Origin: Pseudomonas silesiensis
Lineage (GTDB): Bacteria > Pseudomonadota > Gammaproteobacteria > Pseudomonadales > Pseudomonadaceae
Direction of reading: 5' to 3'
DNA length: 64,000 bases
Assembly (NCBI RefSeq): GCF_001661075.1
Contig: NZ_CP014870.1
Coordinates: 3,802,501 to 3,866,500, forward strand
How positions within the stretch are numbered: the stretch's first letter is position 1; the number at the start of each line of letters is the position of its first letter. The notes beneath the pieces are model-generated. The model was given only the letters and a program-made list of their open reading frames with translations, was not told the DNA's origin and searched no databases. Both the position numbers and the translations under genes were made by a program. This document shows positions 53,374 through 63,152 of this stretch, piece by piece.

Positions 53374-53388
53374 TTAGACGTCGTCTAA
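53374..53388. promoter_or_regulatory. 15-bp palindrome between the two Tdi-like genes
   Basis: Perfect inverted repeat TTAGACG-T-CGTCTAA in the 237-base spacer. A regulator site or small RNA stem are both possible. No promoter motif can be assigned around it. Confidence 0.3.
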
Positions 53389-53492
53389 CGCCTTAATAAA
53401 TCCGCCGCCTCTTAGGTCAATGCTAGTACTAGCGCCGGCCATGAACATCTTTGAGTTGGCTAAGTGAAAAGGCGATCAAGTCAGTATCACAA

Positions 53493-54110
53493 TCAAATAT
53501 CAGGAAAACCCCAATCTCGAAGTGGGGACAACTGAGATAAAAATTCGAGGTGCTCGACTGTATTAACTTTCCGTAGATTATCCAGTTCTATCGATCCACC
53601 AAGCGCTAAAGCAGGTACGAGTCCATACATCTCATCAGGCTTGAGTCTCCCGAGCTTTCTGACTGCTGGTACGAACATCTCTCCAAAATCGTTGGATCCA
53701 GCATTCATGGCCGAGAAGAAAACCTTCACTCCAAAATCGAGTTGCGAACCGGTGAATCTGGAGTCGCGAAAGGTATAGCGTGCCATCGGGCATGAGATAG
53801 TCAGGCAATACCCGCTTGTTTCTCCCCATACGTAAAGCACACCAAAAGCGCTGCGGGCGATTACGTGATAACAGTCTCGATCGTAAAACTCAGTGTCGGC
53901 TAACCAGTAGCTCAGCAGCGGCTCATAATCCTGAGGATTGACAATCCAGAAAATACCATCTGTATATCCGCCCCAACCATACTCCATCCAGTATTCAAGT
54001 AATTGATCTGGAAGTTTATGCCGATATCGAGCAATGGTCGACTCTGGAACTTCTCGACGTTCAATTTGAGTTCCAAATTCTTCAACAAAAAGTGCAAAAT
54101 ATTCGTCCAC
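53493..54110 (-). CDS. Tdi-like immunity protein (GAD-like + DUF1851), copy 1
   Basis: 205 residues from GTG 54110, with AGGGGG 6 bases upstream; the upstream ATG at 54146 would overlap the effector stop and adds residues outside the family. Opens VDEYFALFVEEFGTQ (GAD-like domain), with a C-terminal DUF1851 (GLVPALALGGSIELDNLRKV). Lies 10 bases after the Ntox15 effector, so it is its expected cognate inhibitor in the cytoplasm. The gene is AT-richer than the N-terminal half of the effector. Confidence 0.88.
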   Translation of the reverse strand: MDEYFALFVEEFGTQIERREVPESTIARYRHKLPDQLLEYWMEYGWGGYTDGIFWIVNPQDYEPLLSYWLADTEFYDRDCYHVIARSAFGVLYVWGETSGYCLTISCPMARYTFRDSRFTGSQLDFGVKVFFSAMNAGSNDFGEMFVPAVRKLGRLKPDEMYGLVPALALGGSIELDNLRKVNTVEHLEFLSQLSPLRDWGFPDI

Positions 54111-54120
54111 TGCCAACCCC

Positions 54121-55476
54121 CTATTTGCATCTTTCAAGTTTAGCATTAACCTTTATCGTGCTGCGCAATGTTTCTGGCACGTCATTGGCAGCAGCATCCA
54201 GGCTACTTATTCTACTGGGCCATTGGGACCCGAGGCTCGAGTTGATTCGTCGGTCTCCAAAGTCACTGATAATATCCTTTCCTCCTGCAAACAGATCGGG
54301 ATTATGCAAAGCGGCCAGCGTTTCCATTTTTTTAGAGGTCAGTTCTCTGGCTGAAATCCTTGCATTTTTTGGGGCTACTCCCTCAGCCACCAGATCGCCA
54401 AATAATTTGGTTTCAATATCAAGACTAAGCATTTTGCGAGCATCCGCAGCAATCTTCGGATCCCTCAAAACGTTCTTCGTCGTAAACGCCTCCCGTCCCC
54501 TCAAGAACTCGTCCACGCTCAAATCATTCAACCCTCTTTCCTGCCCCGCCAACTGCCGATCAAACTCCGGAATCTTCTCAGTATGCTTCTTGCTTACGTT
54601 GAAGCATGGCACCTTGTGCTCCGCCATGCCCAACGGTTTTTTTGGTGAAGGATTTTCTGGTTGGCGACGTGTGGGCAGTGGCGCTTCCAGTGGGGCGAGC
54701 GCGCCCTTTTGATGTTTCGGTTGTTGCAGGTCCGGATGTTTTTTTAGTGCTTCTTCATGCTTGAGCATCCACTGCCCCAGTCGCGCACCTTTGGAGCTTG
54801 CTCGCATCTGACTGGCAAGAACGTGGGCATTACCTCGCCCTCGCATGAGGTACTCAACGATTGCTCCCAGCAAGAGGATGACGACTTCCTCATGTCCCCG
54901 TGCGATGTGCTGGGAGGCCCGGTCTATGGCAAAAGGATCATCATGGCTGTAGGGATTTAATCCCTCATCGCCCTGTGTCCCTCTCCACGCGATGTTGATG
55001 CCATCCAGGTAGTACTCGCCAATGCGCGGCACGCCCTCGACGAAAAACTCGGCAACGGAAACCAGGCCGAGTGCTCCCAGTATCCAGGTGCTGACTTGCA
55101 AGCCCATTGCAGCGCCAGCCATCCCCAACGGGATGGCGCCCGCGCCTCCTGCAAACGCGCCTACGCCGGCACCCATTGCGCCGCCTGCCAGGACACTGCC
55201 GGCAACGATCATTGCCATTTGATTAACGACGCTGATCAGTTCGTTCAGGACGCTGGCGATGTCGAGGTCTTGGAAGCGTTGCCTCAAGGAATTGGCGGCC
55301 TCCCACTCTGCTCGAGTGAACGCCGTCCTGATGCCGTGGATTCGCCGAATACTCAGGCTTATGGAGGACTTGTATTCATTGAGGTGAATACGGGAGTGTC
55401 CTCCCTGATAGCCCATGTTGTGAGTTATCCGATCTTCTATTTCAAACCATGTGGGCACGATGTTCCAAAGCGCCAT
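54121..55476 (-). CDS. Tde-like T6SS DNase effector (glycine-zipper N-terminus, Ntox15 toxin)
   Basis: 451 residues from ATG 55476, with CAGGAAG upstream; the longer reading has no ribosome site. N-terminal part with a glycine-zipper hydrophobic stretch (about 91-126, AGSVLAGGAMGAGVGAFAGG), as in Tde-type effectors, where it aids translocation into the target cell. C-terminal Ntox15 (Tox-43) domain beginning near CFNVSKKHTEKIPEFDRQLA, with the nuclease HxxD at H391-D394 (HNPDLFAGG). Tde1 of Agrobacterium is a DNase of this type with Tdi1 as antidote; here two Tdi-like genes follow. No VgrG, chaperone or Hcp is adjacent, so it is an orphan cassette. Confidence 0.85.
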   Translation of the reverse strand: MALWNIVPTWFEIEDRITHNMGYQGGHSRIHLNEYKSSISLSIRRIHGIRTAFTRAEWEAANSLRQRFQDLDIASVLNELISVVNQMAMIVAGSVLAGGAMGAGVGAFAGGAGAIPLGMAGAAMGLQVSTWILGALGLVSVAEFFVEGVPRIGEYYLDGINIAWRGTQGDEGLNPYSHDDPFAIDRASQHIARGHEEVVILLLGAIVEYLMRGRGNAHVLASQMRASSKGARLGQWMLKHEEALKKHPDLQQPKHQKGALAPLEAPLPTRRQPENPSPKKPLGMAEHKVPCFNVSKKHTEKIPEFDRQLAGQERGLNDLSVDEFLRGREAFTTKNVLRDPKIAADARKMLSLDIETKLFGDLVAEGVAPKNARISARELTSKKMETLAALHNPDLFAGGKDIISDFGDRRINSSLGSQWPSRISSLDAAANDVPETLRSTIKVNAKLERCK

Positions 55477-55811
55477 TCTGTGTCTTCCTGACAAGGACGA
55501 AGTACTGGCGAAGCTGATGGCCACAGACATGAACCTGGTATCAAACAGCGCGGAAACTTCTAATCATTCACCTTATATCAAACGGTTTTCTTAAAACAAT
55601 AAAACCTGGAAAAATCTCAAGGGCCATTTTTGAACAAAGGAAGTTTCACACGCTAAACTTCACGACATCTGTAGGAAGTATCTTACTTGCACAGCCTGAC
55701 ACCTGAATTCAGTATTTTATTGTTATTACATCGCATCCAGATGTGAAAATTTATGCATGGGCCGGCAACTGCTATTCAGATGCTTCAAATATCAAAAAAA
55801 CTAACACCCAC
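55477..55811. other. AT-rich gap upstream of the Tde-like effector
   Basis: About 335 bases without a supportable gene, markedly AT-rich around 55560-55640. Contains the presumed promoter of the effector cassette (reading toward lower coordinates). No tRNA or attachment site was recognised at this end of the cassette. Confidence 0.4.
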
Positions 55812-55850
55812 AAAAAAGCCCGCTGACCATCACCGGTTCAGCGGGCTTTC
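55812..55850 (-). terminator. Intrinsic terminator of mqo
   Basis: Inverted repeat of AAAGCCCGCTGA with TCAGCGGGCTTT around 11 bases; on the minus strand the stem ends in a T run (GGGCTTTTTTG), 16 bases beyond the mqo stop. Confidence 0.9.
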
Positions 55851-55865
55851 AAACAGCTTTTCTAC

Positions 55866-57524
55866 TTACAAAGCCATATCACTAGCAGCATTCTCTTTCA
55901 CAGCCTTCGGCTGTTCAGCGGCAGCAGGAACAGCAGGCACAGCAGGAACTGCAGCCTGACCAATCACCGGCGGCGGAGTCAGCTCCAACACCTTGGCGGT
56001 ATAAGCCCACTCCTCAGCCACCTTCTCAGGGCTACCATTCAACTGCGTGCCATAACTCGGCACGATCTGATGCAACTTCTCCTGCCAAGCCGGGGAAGCG
56101 ACCTTATCCTTGAACACCTTCTGCAGCACAGTCAGCATGATCGGCGCAGCCGTCGAAGCGCCCGGCGACGCACCCAGCAGACCGGCAATGCTGCCGTCCT
56201 GCGAAGCGACGATCTCGGTGCCCAGCTTCAGCACGCCACCGGCGGCTTCGTCACGCTTGATGATCTGCACGCGCTGGCCGGCTTGCCACAGGCGCCAGTC
56301 TTCGGCCTTGGCGTTCGGGAAGTATTCCTTCAGGGCGTCGAGGCGGTCTTCGTCCGACAGCATCAGTTGGCCGGCGAGGTACTCGACCAGCGGGTATTCC
56401 TTGATGCCGACCTTGGTCATTGGCCACACGTTGTGGGTGGTGGTGGTGCTCAGCAGGTCCAGGTACGAGCCTTCCTTGAGGAACTTGGTGCTGAAGGTCG
56501 CGAATGGGCCAAACAGGATGACGCGCTTGCCGTCCAGGACACGGGTGTCCAGGTGCGGGACCGACATCGGCGGTGCGCCAACCGAGGCTTTGCCGTAGGC
56601 CTTGGCCAGGTGTTGCTCGGCGAGGGTCGGGTTTTCGGTGACGAGGAACGAGCCGCCTACCGGGAAGCCTGCGTATTCCTTGGCTTCAGGAATGCCGGAC
56701 TTCTGCAGCAGATGCAGGGCACCGCCGCCGGCGCCGATGAACACGAACTTGGCGTCGGTTTCGGATTTTTTGCCGTCCTTGAGGTTTTTGTAGCTGACGC
56801 GCCAGCTGCCGTCTTCGTTCCGGGTGATGTCCTGCACTTCGCTGGACAGTTTCAGGTCGAATTTCGGCGTGGTTTGCAGGTGCGCAACGAACTGGCGGGT
56901 GATTTCGCCGAAGTTGACGTCGGTACCGATCGGGGACCAGGTGGCGGCGATTTTCTGGTTCGGGTCACGCCCTTCCATCATCAGCGGCACCCACTTCTTG
57001 ATCACCGCCGGGTCTTCGGAGTACTGCATGCCGGCGAACAGCGGGCTCGCTTGCAGGGCTTCGTAGCGCTTTTTCAGGAACTTGATGTTGTCGTCGCCCC
57101 ACACAAAGCTCATGTGCGGCGTGGAGTTGATGAACGAACGCGGGTTTTTCAGCACGCCTTGCTGGACCTGCCAGGCCCAGAACTGACGGGAGATCTGGAA
57201 AGCTTCGTTGATTTCAACGGCTTTCGGGATCTGCACGTTGCCCTTGTCGTCTTCCGGGGTGTAGTTCAGCTCGGCCAGGGCTGAGTGACCGGTGCCGGCG
57301 TTGTTCCAGCCGTTGGAGCTTTCCTGGGCGACGCCGTCGAGACGCTCGATCATTTCCATCGAGGTGCCGGGTTCCAGCTCGTTGAGCCACACACCCAGGG
57401 TCGCGCTCATGATCCCGCCGCCAATCAGCAGCACGTCGACCTTCTTTGCCTCTTCCGCCTGAACGGACGTGATCCCCATCGACAAAGCGAGCCCCAGCAG
57501 GGCTGTGTTCATTTTTTTAAACAT
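55866..57524 (-). CDS. mqo: Malate:quinone oxidoreductase with signal-like N-terminus and Ala/Pro tail
   Basis: 552 residues from ATG 57524, chosen for AGGTG 6 bases upstream. FAD enzyme oxidising malate to oxaloacetate and passing electrons to quinone: [20 protein letters not shown] (about 32-51) binds FAD, followed by [20 protein letters not shown] and the C-terminal [15 protein letters not shown]. The first 25 residues ([20 protein letters not shown], cleavage-like VQAEE) form a Sec-type signal absent from classical cytoplasmic Mqo. The end carries an extra [16 protein letters not shown] tail. Both are seen in pseudomonad Mqo paralogues; the side of the membrane on which it works is therefore open. 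Confidence 0.92.
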   Translation of the reverse strand: MFKKMNTALLGLALSMGITSVQAEEAKKVDVLLIGGGIMSATLGVWLNELEPGTSMEMIERLDGVAQESSNGWNNAGTGHSALAELNYTPEDDKGNVQIPKAVEINEAFQISRQFWAWQVQQGVLKNPRSFINSTPHMSFVWGDDNIKFLKKRYEALQASPLFAGMQYSEDPAVIKKWVPLMMEGRDPNQKIAATWSPIGTDVNFGEITRQFVAHLQTTPKFDLKLSSEVQDITRNEDGSWRVSYKNLKDGKKSETDAKFVFIGAGGGALHLLQKSGIPEAKEYAGFPVGGSFLVTENPTLAEQHLAKAYGKASVGAPPMSVPHLDTRVLDGKRVILFGPFATFSTKFLKEGSYLDLLSTTTTHNVWPMTKVGIKEYPLVEYLAGQLMLSDEDRLDALKEYFPNAKAEDWRLWQAGQRVQIIKRDEAAGGVLKLGTEIVASQDGSIAGLLGASPGASTAAPIMLTVLQKVFKDKVASPAWQEKLHQIVPSYGTQLNGSPEKVAEEWAYTAKVLELTPPPVIGQAAVPAVPAVPAAAEQPKAVKENAASDMAL

Positions 57525-57908
57525 CTGTTGCACCTATGATAAAACGCCATCCGCCCTTCCATCCCCATGCATCAGGCCCCTGGTTCACGGCAGGCAGGCA
57601 GCCTGGCGTGGGTTCCCGCACAAGGATTGGAGGGTGGGCACACAAGGCCGACGTGATCCATCGACCCCAGTTTATATGTCCCTGCTGAACTGACTTCTTA
57701 TCATTATTGGCCTCAGCTTCTTGAGCGACAGTGATTCTGTTGGCGCGTCTGGAGGACACGCAAACTGAATAGGTCAAAGCAAGTTAGTGCGAAGAATATC
57801 ACGACATGGCAAACCCGCGCGTCTGTTCCCTGTTCGATGGTCCGGGCACGGGCGCCGCACGCCACTATACTGATGCTGATTTTTCTGTTGAGCCGGTGAG
57901 GAACTGTC
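57525..57908. other. Gap between divergent mqo and ilvD
   Basis: About 380 bases with promoters for both directions and no gene I can support. No attenuator-like leader peptide rich in branched-chain codons was seen upstream of ilvD. Confidence 0.5.
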
Positions 57909-59591
57909 ATGAGCGATAAGGTCGATTTGCGCAAATACTCCTCTCAAGTGGTGGACGGTGTGGAACGTGCACCCGGGCGCTCCATGCTGCGCGCCGTGGG
58001 CTTCACCGACGAGGACTTCAAGAAGCCGCAGATCGGCATCGCCTCGACCTGGGCGATGGTCACGCCGTGCAACATGCACATCGACAAGCTGGCGATCGAA
58101 GCGGAAAAAGGCGCGAATGCCGCCGGCGCCAAGGGCGTGATCTTCAACACCATCACCATTTCCGACGGCATCGCCAACGGCACCGAGGGCATGAAATATT
58201 CCCTGGTGTCGCGGGAGGTGATTGCCGATTCCATCGAAGTCGTCGCCGGTTGCGAGGGCTTTGACGGACTGGTGACCGTAGGTGGCTGCGACAAGAACAT
58301 GCCAGGCTGCCTGATCGGCATGGCGCGGCTCAATCGCCCTTCCATCTTCGTCTATGGCGGCACCATCCGCCCCGGTGCCGGCCACACCGACATCATTTCG
58401 GTGTTCGAAGCGGTCGGCCAGAATGCCCGGGGCGATATCAACGAGATCCAGGTCAAGCAGATCGAGGAAGTGGCGATTCCCGGACCCGGTTCCTGCGGCG
58501 GTATGTACACGGCCAACACCATGGCCTCGGCCATCGAGGCGCTGGGCATGAGCCTGCCCGGTTCCAGCTCCCAGGACGCGGTGGGCAGCGACAAGGCCTC
58601 GGACAGTTTCCGCGCCGGCCAGCAGGTGATGGAGCTGCTCAAGCTGGACCTCAAGCCCCGGGACATCATGACCCGCAAGGCCTTTGAAAACGCGATTCGG
58701 GTGGTAATCGCCCTCGCCGGCTCGACCAATGCGGTGCTGCACCTGTTGGCCATGGCCCATGCGGTGGATGTGGAGCTGACCCTGGATGATTTCGTCGAGC
58801 TGGGCAAGGTGTCACCGGTAGTGGCCGACCTGCGCCCCAGCGGCAAGTACATGATGAGCGAACTGGTGGCCATCGGCGGCATCCAGCCGTTGATGAAGCG
58901 CATGCTGGCTGCCGGCATGCTGCATGGCGATGTGCTGACGGTCACTGGCAAGACCCTGGCGGAGAACCTGGAAAACGTGCCTGACTATCCCGAAGGCCAG
59001 GACGTGATCCTGCCCTTCGACCAGCCGGTGAAGAAGGACTCGCACCTGGTAGTGCTGCGCGGCAACCTGTCGCCCACTGGCGCGGTCGCCAAGATCACCG
59101 GCAAGGAGGGCCTGCGTTTTGAAGGCACCGCTCGGGTGTATCACGGTGAGGAAGGCGCGCTGGCGGGCATTCTCAACGGCGAAGTCAAGGCCGGCGACGT
59201 GATCGTGATCCGCTACGAAGGCCCCAAGGGCGGACCCGGCATGCGCGAAATGCTCTCGCCGACATCGGCGGTGATGGGCAAGGGCCTGGGCAAGGATGTG
59301 GCGCTGATTACCGACGGCCGTTTCTCCGGTGGTTCGCACGGCTTCGTGGTGGGGCATATCACCCCCGAAGCGTTCGAAGGCGGGCCGATTGCGCTGATCG
59401 AAGACGGCGACAGGATCACGATCGATGCTGAAACCCGGCAGATCATGGTCGATGTGTCCGACGCCGAGCTGGCCGAGCGCAAGACCCGCTGGGTGCGGCC
59501 GGAATCGAAGTACAAGCGCGGGGTGTTGGCCAAGTATGCGAAGACCGTGTCCAGTGCTTCGGAAGGCGCTGTGACGGATAAGTATCTATAG
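57909..59591 (+). CDS. ilvD: Dihydroxy-acid dehydratase (IlvD/Edd family)
   Basis: 560 residues, GTGAGGAAC upstream of ATG. Dehydrates 2,3-dihydroxy acids in valine, isoleucine and pantothenate synthesis. Iron-sulphur cysteines in TPCNMH, GGCDKNMPGC and PGSCGGMYTANTMASAIEAL; also GGSHGFVVGHITPEA near the end. The 560-residue length is that of the shorter, probably [2Fe-2S], group; pseudomonads often have a second longer IlvD (about 613), so the two could differ in oxidant sensitivity or in substrate (sugar acids). Confidence 0.9.
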   Translation: MSDKVDLRKYSSQVVDGVERAPGRSMLRAVGFTDEDFKKPQIGIASTWAMVTPCNMHIDKLAIEAEKGANAAGAKGVIFNTITISDGIANGTEGMKYSLVSREVIADSIEVVAGCEGFDGLVTVGGCDKNMPGCLIGMARLNRPSIFVYGGTIRPGAGHTDIISVFEAVGQNARGDINEIQVKQIEEVAIPGPGSCGGMYTANTMASAIEALGMSLPGSSSQDAVGSDKASDSFRAGQQVMELLKLDLKPRDIMTRKAFENAIRVVIALAGSTNAVLHLLAMAHAVDVELTLDDFVELGKVSPVVADLRPSGKYMMSELVAIGGIQPLMKRMLAAGMLHGDVLTVTGKTLAENLENVPDYPEGQDVILPFDQPVKKDSHLVVLRGNLSPTGAVAKITGKEGLRFEGTARVYHGEEGALAGILNGEVKAGDVIVIRYEGPKGGPGMREMLSPTSAVMGKGLGKDVALITDGRFSGGSHGFVVGHITPEAFEGGPIALIEDGDRITIDAETRQIMVDVSDAELAERKTRWVRPESKYKRGVLAKYAKTVSSASEGAVTDKYL

Positions 59592-59617
59592 GAAGGTACT
59601 TCGTCAGGACTGACGCC

Positions 59618-59730
59618 TTCGTCGGAACGCCGCCCGGAACAGGCTCGCTCCCACATTGGGGTCTCGGGGCGCTCACAATTCCGTGTCCACCCAAGCCCCC
59701 CCTGTGGGAGCGAGCTTGCTCGCGAAGAGG
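59618..59730. repeat. REPIN, one degenerate arm
   Basis: Degenerate arm CGTCGGAACGCCGCCCGGAA near 59622 leading into CTCGCTCCCACATT, and a clean unit CTGTGGGAGCGAGCTTGCTC near 59702. The remainder of 59592-59973 is unremarkable. Confidence 0.75.
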
Positions 59731-59973
59731 CCCTCATAAACAATACAAAAACCACTAGGCGTCGCAGCCCTTCCCCCTCCCCCGGTCGCCCTTCAAAGCT
59801 TCTCGTAACAAATACACCCGCAATCCCGTAAAACTTCTGAATTCCCCCCCGACTCTCACTCTTACGCTGGCAAACCTCCCTGCATCGTCAAACTGCATTT
59901 CATCGGCAGTTAATGCCCTCAGGTTATGAGTTCGCCTCGCAAAAACCCTCACCCCCCCTTTCAGGAATCGCCT

Positions 59974-60495
59974 ATGAAACGCTCCATGTGGTTTGGATTG
60001 ATCGCTACGCTGGCAACCGGCACGGCACACGCAGCTTCCCAGGAAGTGCCCATGAATCTGGTGAGCGCCGAGGGGGTGCCAAAGGCCATCGGCACGATAA
60101 CGGTCAACGAGACGCCCTATGGCCTGTTGTTCACGCCGAATCTCAAATCCCTGCCAGCGGGCATGCACGGTTTTCATGTGCACGAAAACGGCAGCTGCGA
60201 AGCCGGCATGAAGGATGGGGTCAAAGGTGCCGCGCTGGCGGCCGGGGGACATCTGGACCCGCAGAAAACCGGCAAGCACCTGGGCCCATATGCCGACGGG
60301 CACCTGGGGGATCTGCCGGCGGTCTACGTGACAGCCGATGGCATCGCCAACTATCCGGTACTGGCGCCGCGCCTCAAGACGCTCTCGCAAATCAAAGGGC
60401 ACGCGCTGATGATCCACGCCGGCGCCGATAATCATTCGGACATGCCAAAACCCTTGGGCGGTGGCGGCGATCGTGTGGCGTGCGGTGTGATCTGA
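59974..60495 (+). CDS. sodC: Periplasmic Cu/Zn superoxide dismutase
   Basis: 173 residues from ATG 59974, the start that opens a signal peptide (about 1-20, cleavage near AHAAS); TTTCAGGAATCGCC upstream. Cu/Zn ligands: H68 and H70 (GFHVHENG), H93, H102 and H110 with D113, and H148 ([12 protein letters not shown]). C75 and C170 form the family disulphide. Removes superoxide in the periplasm. The signature GDRVACGVI closes the protein. Monocistronic, converging with the chemoreceptor. Confidence 0.95.
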   Translation: MKRSMWFGLIATLATGTAHAASQEVPMNLVSAEGVPKAIGTITVNETPYGLLFTPNLKSLPAGMHGFHVHENGSCEAGMKDGVKGAALAAGGHLDPQKTGKHLGPYADGHLGDLPAVYVTADGIANYPVLAPRLKTLSQIKGHALMIHAGADNHSDMPKPLGGGGDRVACGVI

Positions 60496-60542
60496 CCCCA
60501 CGCCATCGCTGTTGGTGCCTGCGATCTTCCAGCGACGCTACC

Positions 60543-62156
60543 TCAAAGCCGAAACCGATCCACCGATTGCGACAGCCTGCCCGCCAAGGTGGACAGTTCA
60601 TCGGTGGTCGACGCCGTGCGGCCGATGACCTGGCTGTTGCCCTCGGACATACCGGCGATCATTTCCACTTGATGGGCGATTTCGTTGCTGGCCAGGCTCT
60701 GTTCACCAATGGTGCGGGTGATGTCGTTGACCAGTTGCGTGGTACTCAGCGTAGCGTCGAGGATTTCGCGGATGGCGCGTTCGACCTCGGCGGTGACTGC
60801 CATGCCTTTATCGACCTGGGCCACGCCCTCTTCCATGCTGGTCACCGCCTCACGGGTGCTGAGCTGGATTCGCGCGACCATGGCGGCAATTTCCTGGGTG
60901 GAGGCGCTGGTACGTCCCGCCAGGCTGCGCACTTCGTCGGCCACCACGGCAAAACCCCGGCCCTGTTCGCCGGCGCGAGCGGCCTCGATGGCGGCGTTCA
61001 GCGCCAGCAGGTTGGTTTGATCGGCAATGCCCTTGATCACCTGGATGATGCTGAAGATCGCTTCGGACTCCTTGTCCAGCGTGCGGATCACCTGGGCCGA
61101 TTGCTGCGCCGAACGGGCGATGCCGTCCATGTCGTTGACCACCTGATGGATCACCCGCCCACCGTCCTTGGCCAGGGACTCCGCCTGGTTGGCCATGTTC
61201 AGCGCCCGCTCGGCATGGCGGGTGATTTCCTCGATGCTGGCGGTCATCTCGCTGGCGGCCGCCGCCATGGTGCTGGCCGCGGCGCTTTGCTGCTGGCTGC
61301 TGCCGGCGACCTCGTGACAGCCGTTGCTCAATTGTTGGCTCATACCGCTCACACCATGGGCGTTGCTGCGAACCGCCTCGATCATGCCGCGCAGGTCGCG
61401 TTGCATGGTCGCCAGGCTACGAATCAGCGCACTGGCTTCGTCGTTGCGGGTGGGCTCGACAATAGGTTCGCTCAAGTTGCCATGGGCGATGCTGTCGGCA
61501 ATGCGGCTGGCGGTGTGCAACGGCCCCATGATACTCAGGATCACCCAGCGGCCTTGGAGGAGCAGCAATAGCAGGCTGGCGATAAGCATGCCGCCAATGG
61601 CGAACCTGGCGTTGCTGATGGCTTGCGCGGTACCGGCGCTGGTCTGTTGGGTGTCGGTTTCGATCAGCTCGCTGAGCGCGGCCATCTGGTCTTCGAGCTG
61701 GCTGAACGCAGCATTGAAGCTGCCCAGTTCTTTTTGTGCGGCATCGGGATTGGCCAGCGCCAGGCCGACGATGCGTTCGGCGGCGTTGATGTAGGTATCC
61801 AGGCTCGGCTTGACCTTGTCCAGGCCGGCCTTGAGGGTGGCGTGTACCGGCAGCTTGAGGTTTTCACCGAGCACTTCACGAAAGTGTGCCGCATGTTCCT
61901 CGATGGAACTGCGCACCTCGGTGGCGCTGCTGGTGCTTTTGCCCAACCCGACCAGCATCGCGGCGAGCACGTCGGCGCGTAACGCGTCGTGCATCATGTC
62001 GGCTTCCAGGTGATTGCGCAGCGCGGTCATGCTGACCTCATTGTCGTTCACCGCCTGCGCCATCTGGGTGTTCCCCAGGTAGCTGACCAGGCTCATGATC
62101 AAGGCGGTGAGCAGGCCCGTGCCAATCAACAACAGCAATCTTATTTTTATCGACAC
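60543..62156 (-). CDS. Methyl-accepting chemotaxis protein
   Basis: 537 residues from a GTG start with GGGGA upstream. First helix about 5-28, a four-helix-bundle-like periplasmic sensor domain, second transmembrane helix about 187-210, HAMP (about 211-265), then the cytoplasmic signalling coiled coil with the conserved hairpin DQTNLLALNAAIEAARAGEQ and GRGFAVVADEVRSLAGRTS. No C-terminal CheR pentapeptide. Ligand unknown; the sensor is a 4HB-type domain. Confidence 0.93.
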   Translation of the reverse strand: MSIKIRLLLLIGTGLLTALIMSLVSYLGNTQMAQAVNDNEVSMTALRNHLEADMMHDALRADVLAAMLVGLGKSTSSATEVRSSIEEHAAHFREVLGENLKLPVHATLKAGLDKVKPSLDTYINAAERIVGLALANPDAAQKELGSFNAAFSQLEDQMAALSELIETDTQQTSAGTAQAISNARFAIGGMLIASLLLLLLQGRWVILSIMGPLHTASRIADSIAHGNLSEPIVEPTRNDEASALIRSLATMQRDLRGMIEAVRSNAHGVSGMSQQLSNGCHEVAGSSQQQSAAASTMAAAASEMTASIEEITRHAERALNMANQAESLAKDGGRVIHQVVNDMDGIARSAQQSAQVIRTLDKESEAIFSIIQVIKGIADQTNLLALNAAIEAARAGEQGRGFAVVADEVRSLAGRTSASTQEIAAMVARIQLSTREAVTSMEEGVAQVDKGMAVTAEVERAIREILDATLSTTQLVNDITRTIGEQSLASNEIAHQVEMIAGMSEGNSQVIGRTASTTDELSTLAGRLSQSVDRFRL

Positions 62157-62384
62157 GTTGTGGGTCCCCAGTCAGATGGATAAAGCCCTGCGCGCAGGAC
62201 TTCTCTGAACGGGTTATCGACTGTGCCGGGCGCTAATTGAGGGCTATTTCCATACGCTCGTTTGTTTTAATACATGCGGTTGTCATCGACTGTTTTTTCG
62301 CGTCTCGCGCACAGGAAAACCAACAACAGGCACACAACACCTTCAGGAGCCTGGCTCGCCAGCGATGGGTCCACACGCCCCGGC

Positions 62385-63152
62385 CTAATGCCCTGCTTGC
62401 CACAGCCCGGCCTCGCGACCTAGAAGTGCTTGCAGGGTCAGCGCGTTGGCCAGCGCAAACCCGCTGGCGGTGTTATCAAAGATGCACCAGCGGGTCGCGC
62501 CCGCCTGCATCGGGTTTTGCACCTGCCGCGCCAACGCCTCCAATCGACTCAGGTCGTAGTCGCTGTGATAAATGCGCGGCGAGCCGTGCCAGCGCCAGTA
62601 TTGAATCCCCGACCACCCGCCCGGGGTATCGCCCCCACTGATGCGCGATGGGTCGGCAGCGACCTGCCCTATTCGCAACTCGACCAACAGGGCTTGCGCG
62701 TTCAGCCAGCTCTCATGCCGCGGTTCAAGCACCACCGGCCCGGCATAACGTTGCCGCAGCGCCAAGAAAAACCCTGCGGCAACGCTTTCGTCGTAATCCA
62801 GCGATGGTGGCAACTGCACCAGCAGGCAACCCAAGGCATCACCCAGCGCCGTGCACTCGGACAAAAACGCGTCCAGCAACAGTTCGCAGCCCTGCAAGCG
62901 CTGAACGTGGGTGATGAGTTTGGGCACTTTGACCGAAAACCGGAACGTCGCCGGTACCGACTGCGCCCAGCGCCAATAGGTCTGCGACCGATGCGGGCGA
63001 TAAAAAGAGCTGTTGATTTCAACGGCCGAGAGTTGCGAGGCGTAACGCTGCAGATGTGTGCCGTCCTCTGGAAACTTCGGCCAGTGTTCTCGCGGCAGGC
63101 TCCAACCGGCGCATCCGACGTACACCGACGGGATTTGATTCACCTGGTTCAA
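62385..63152 (-). CDS. DUF72 protein
   Basis: 255 residues from a TTG start that overlaps the upstream stop (TTGA); GTG at 63143 is possible. DUF72 TIM-barrel: VYVGCAGWSLPREHW near the start, QLSAVEINSSFYRPHR, RFSVKVPKLITH and LEPRHESW. Function of this widespread family is unsettled. Coupled to the HhH protein gene. A single degenerate REP (around 62341-62370) lies after the stop. Confidence 0.85.
   Translation of the reverse strand: MNQVNQIPSVYVGCAGWSLPREHWPKFPEDGTHLQRYASQLSAVEINSSFYRPHRSQTYWRWAQSVPATFRFSVKVPKLITHVQRLQGCELLLDAFLSECTALGDALGCLLVQLPPSLDYDESVAAGFFLALRQRYAGPVVLEPRHESWLNAQALLVELRIGQVAADPSRISGGDTPGGWSGIQYWRWHGSPRIYHSDYDLSRLEALARQVQNPMQAGATRWCIFDNTASGFALANALTLQALLGREAGLWQAGH

Noticed and set aside
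53374..53395. Integron attC-like core (GTTAGAC / GTCTAAC)
   Set aside because: Only one pair of core motifs, overlapping each other; no second pair, no integrase and no cassette structure.
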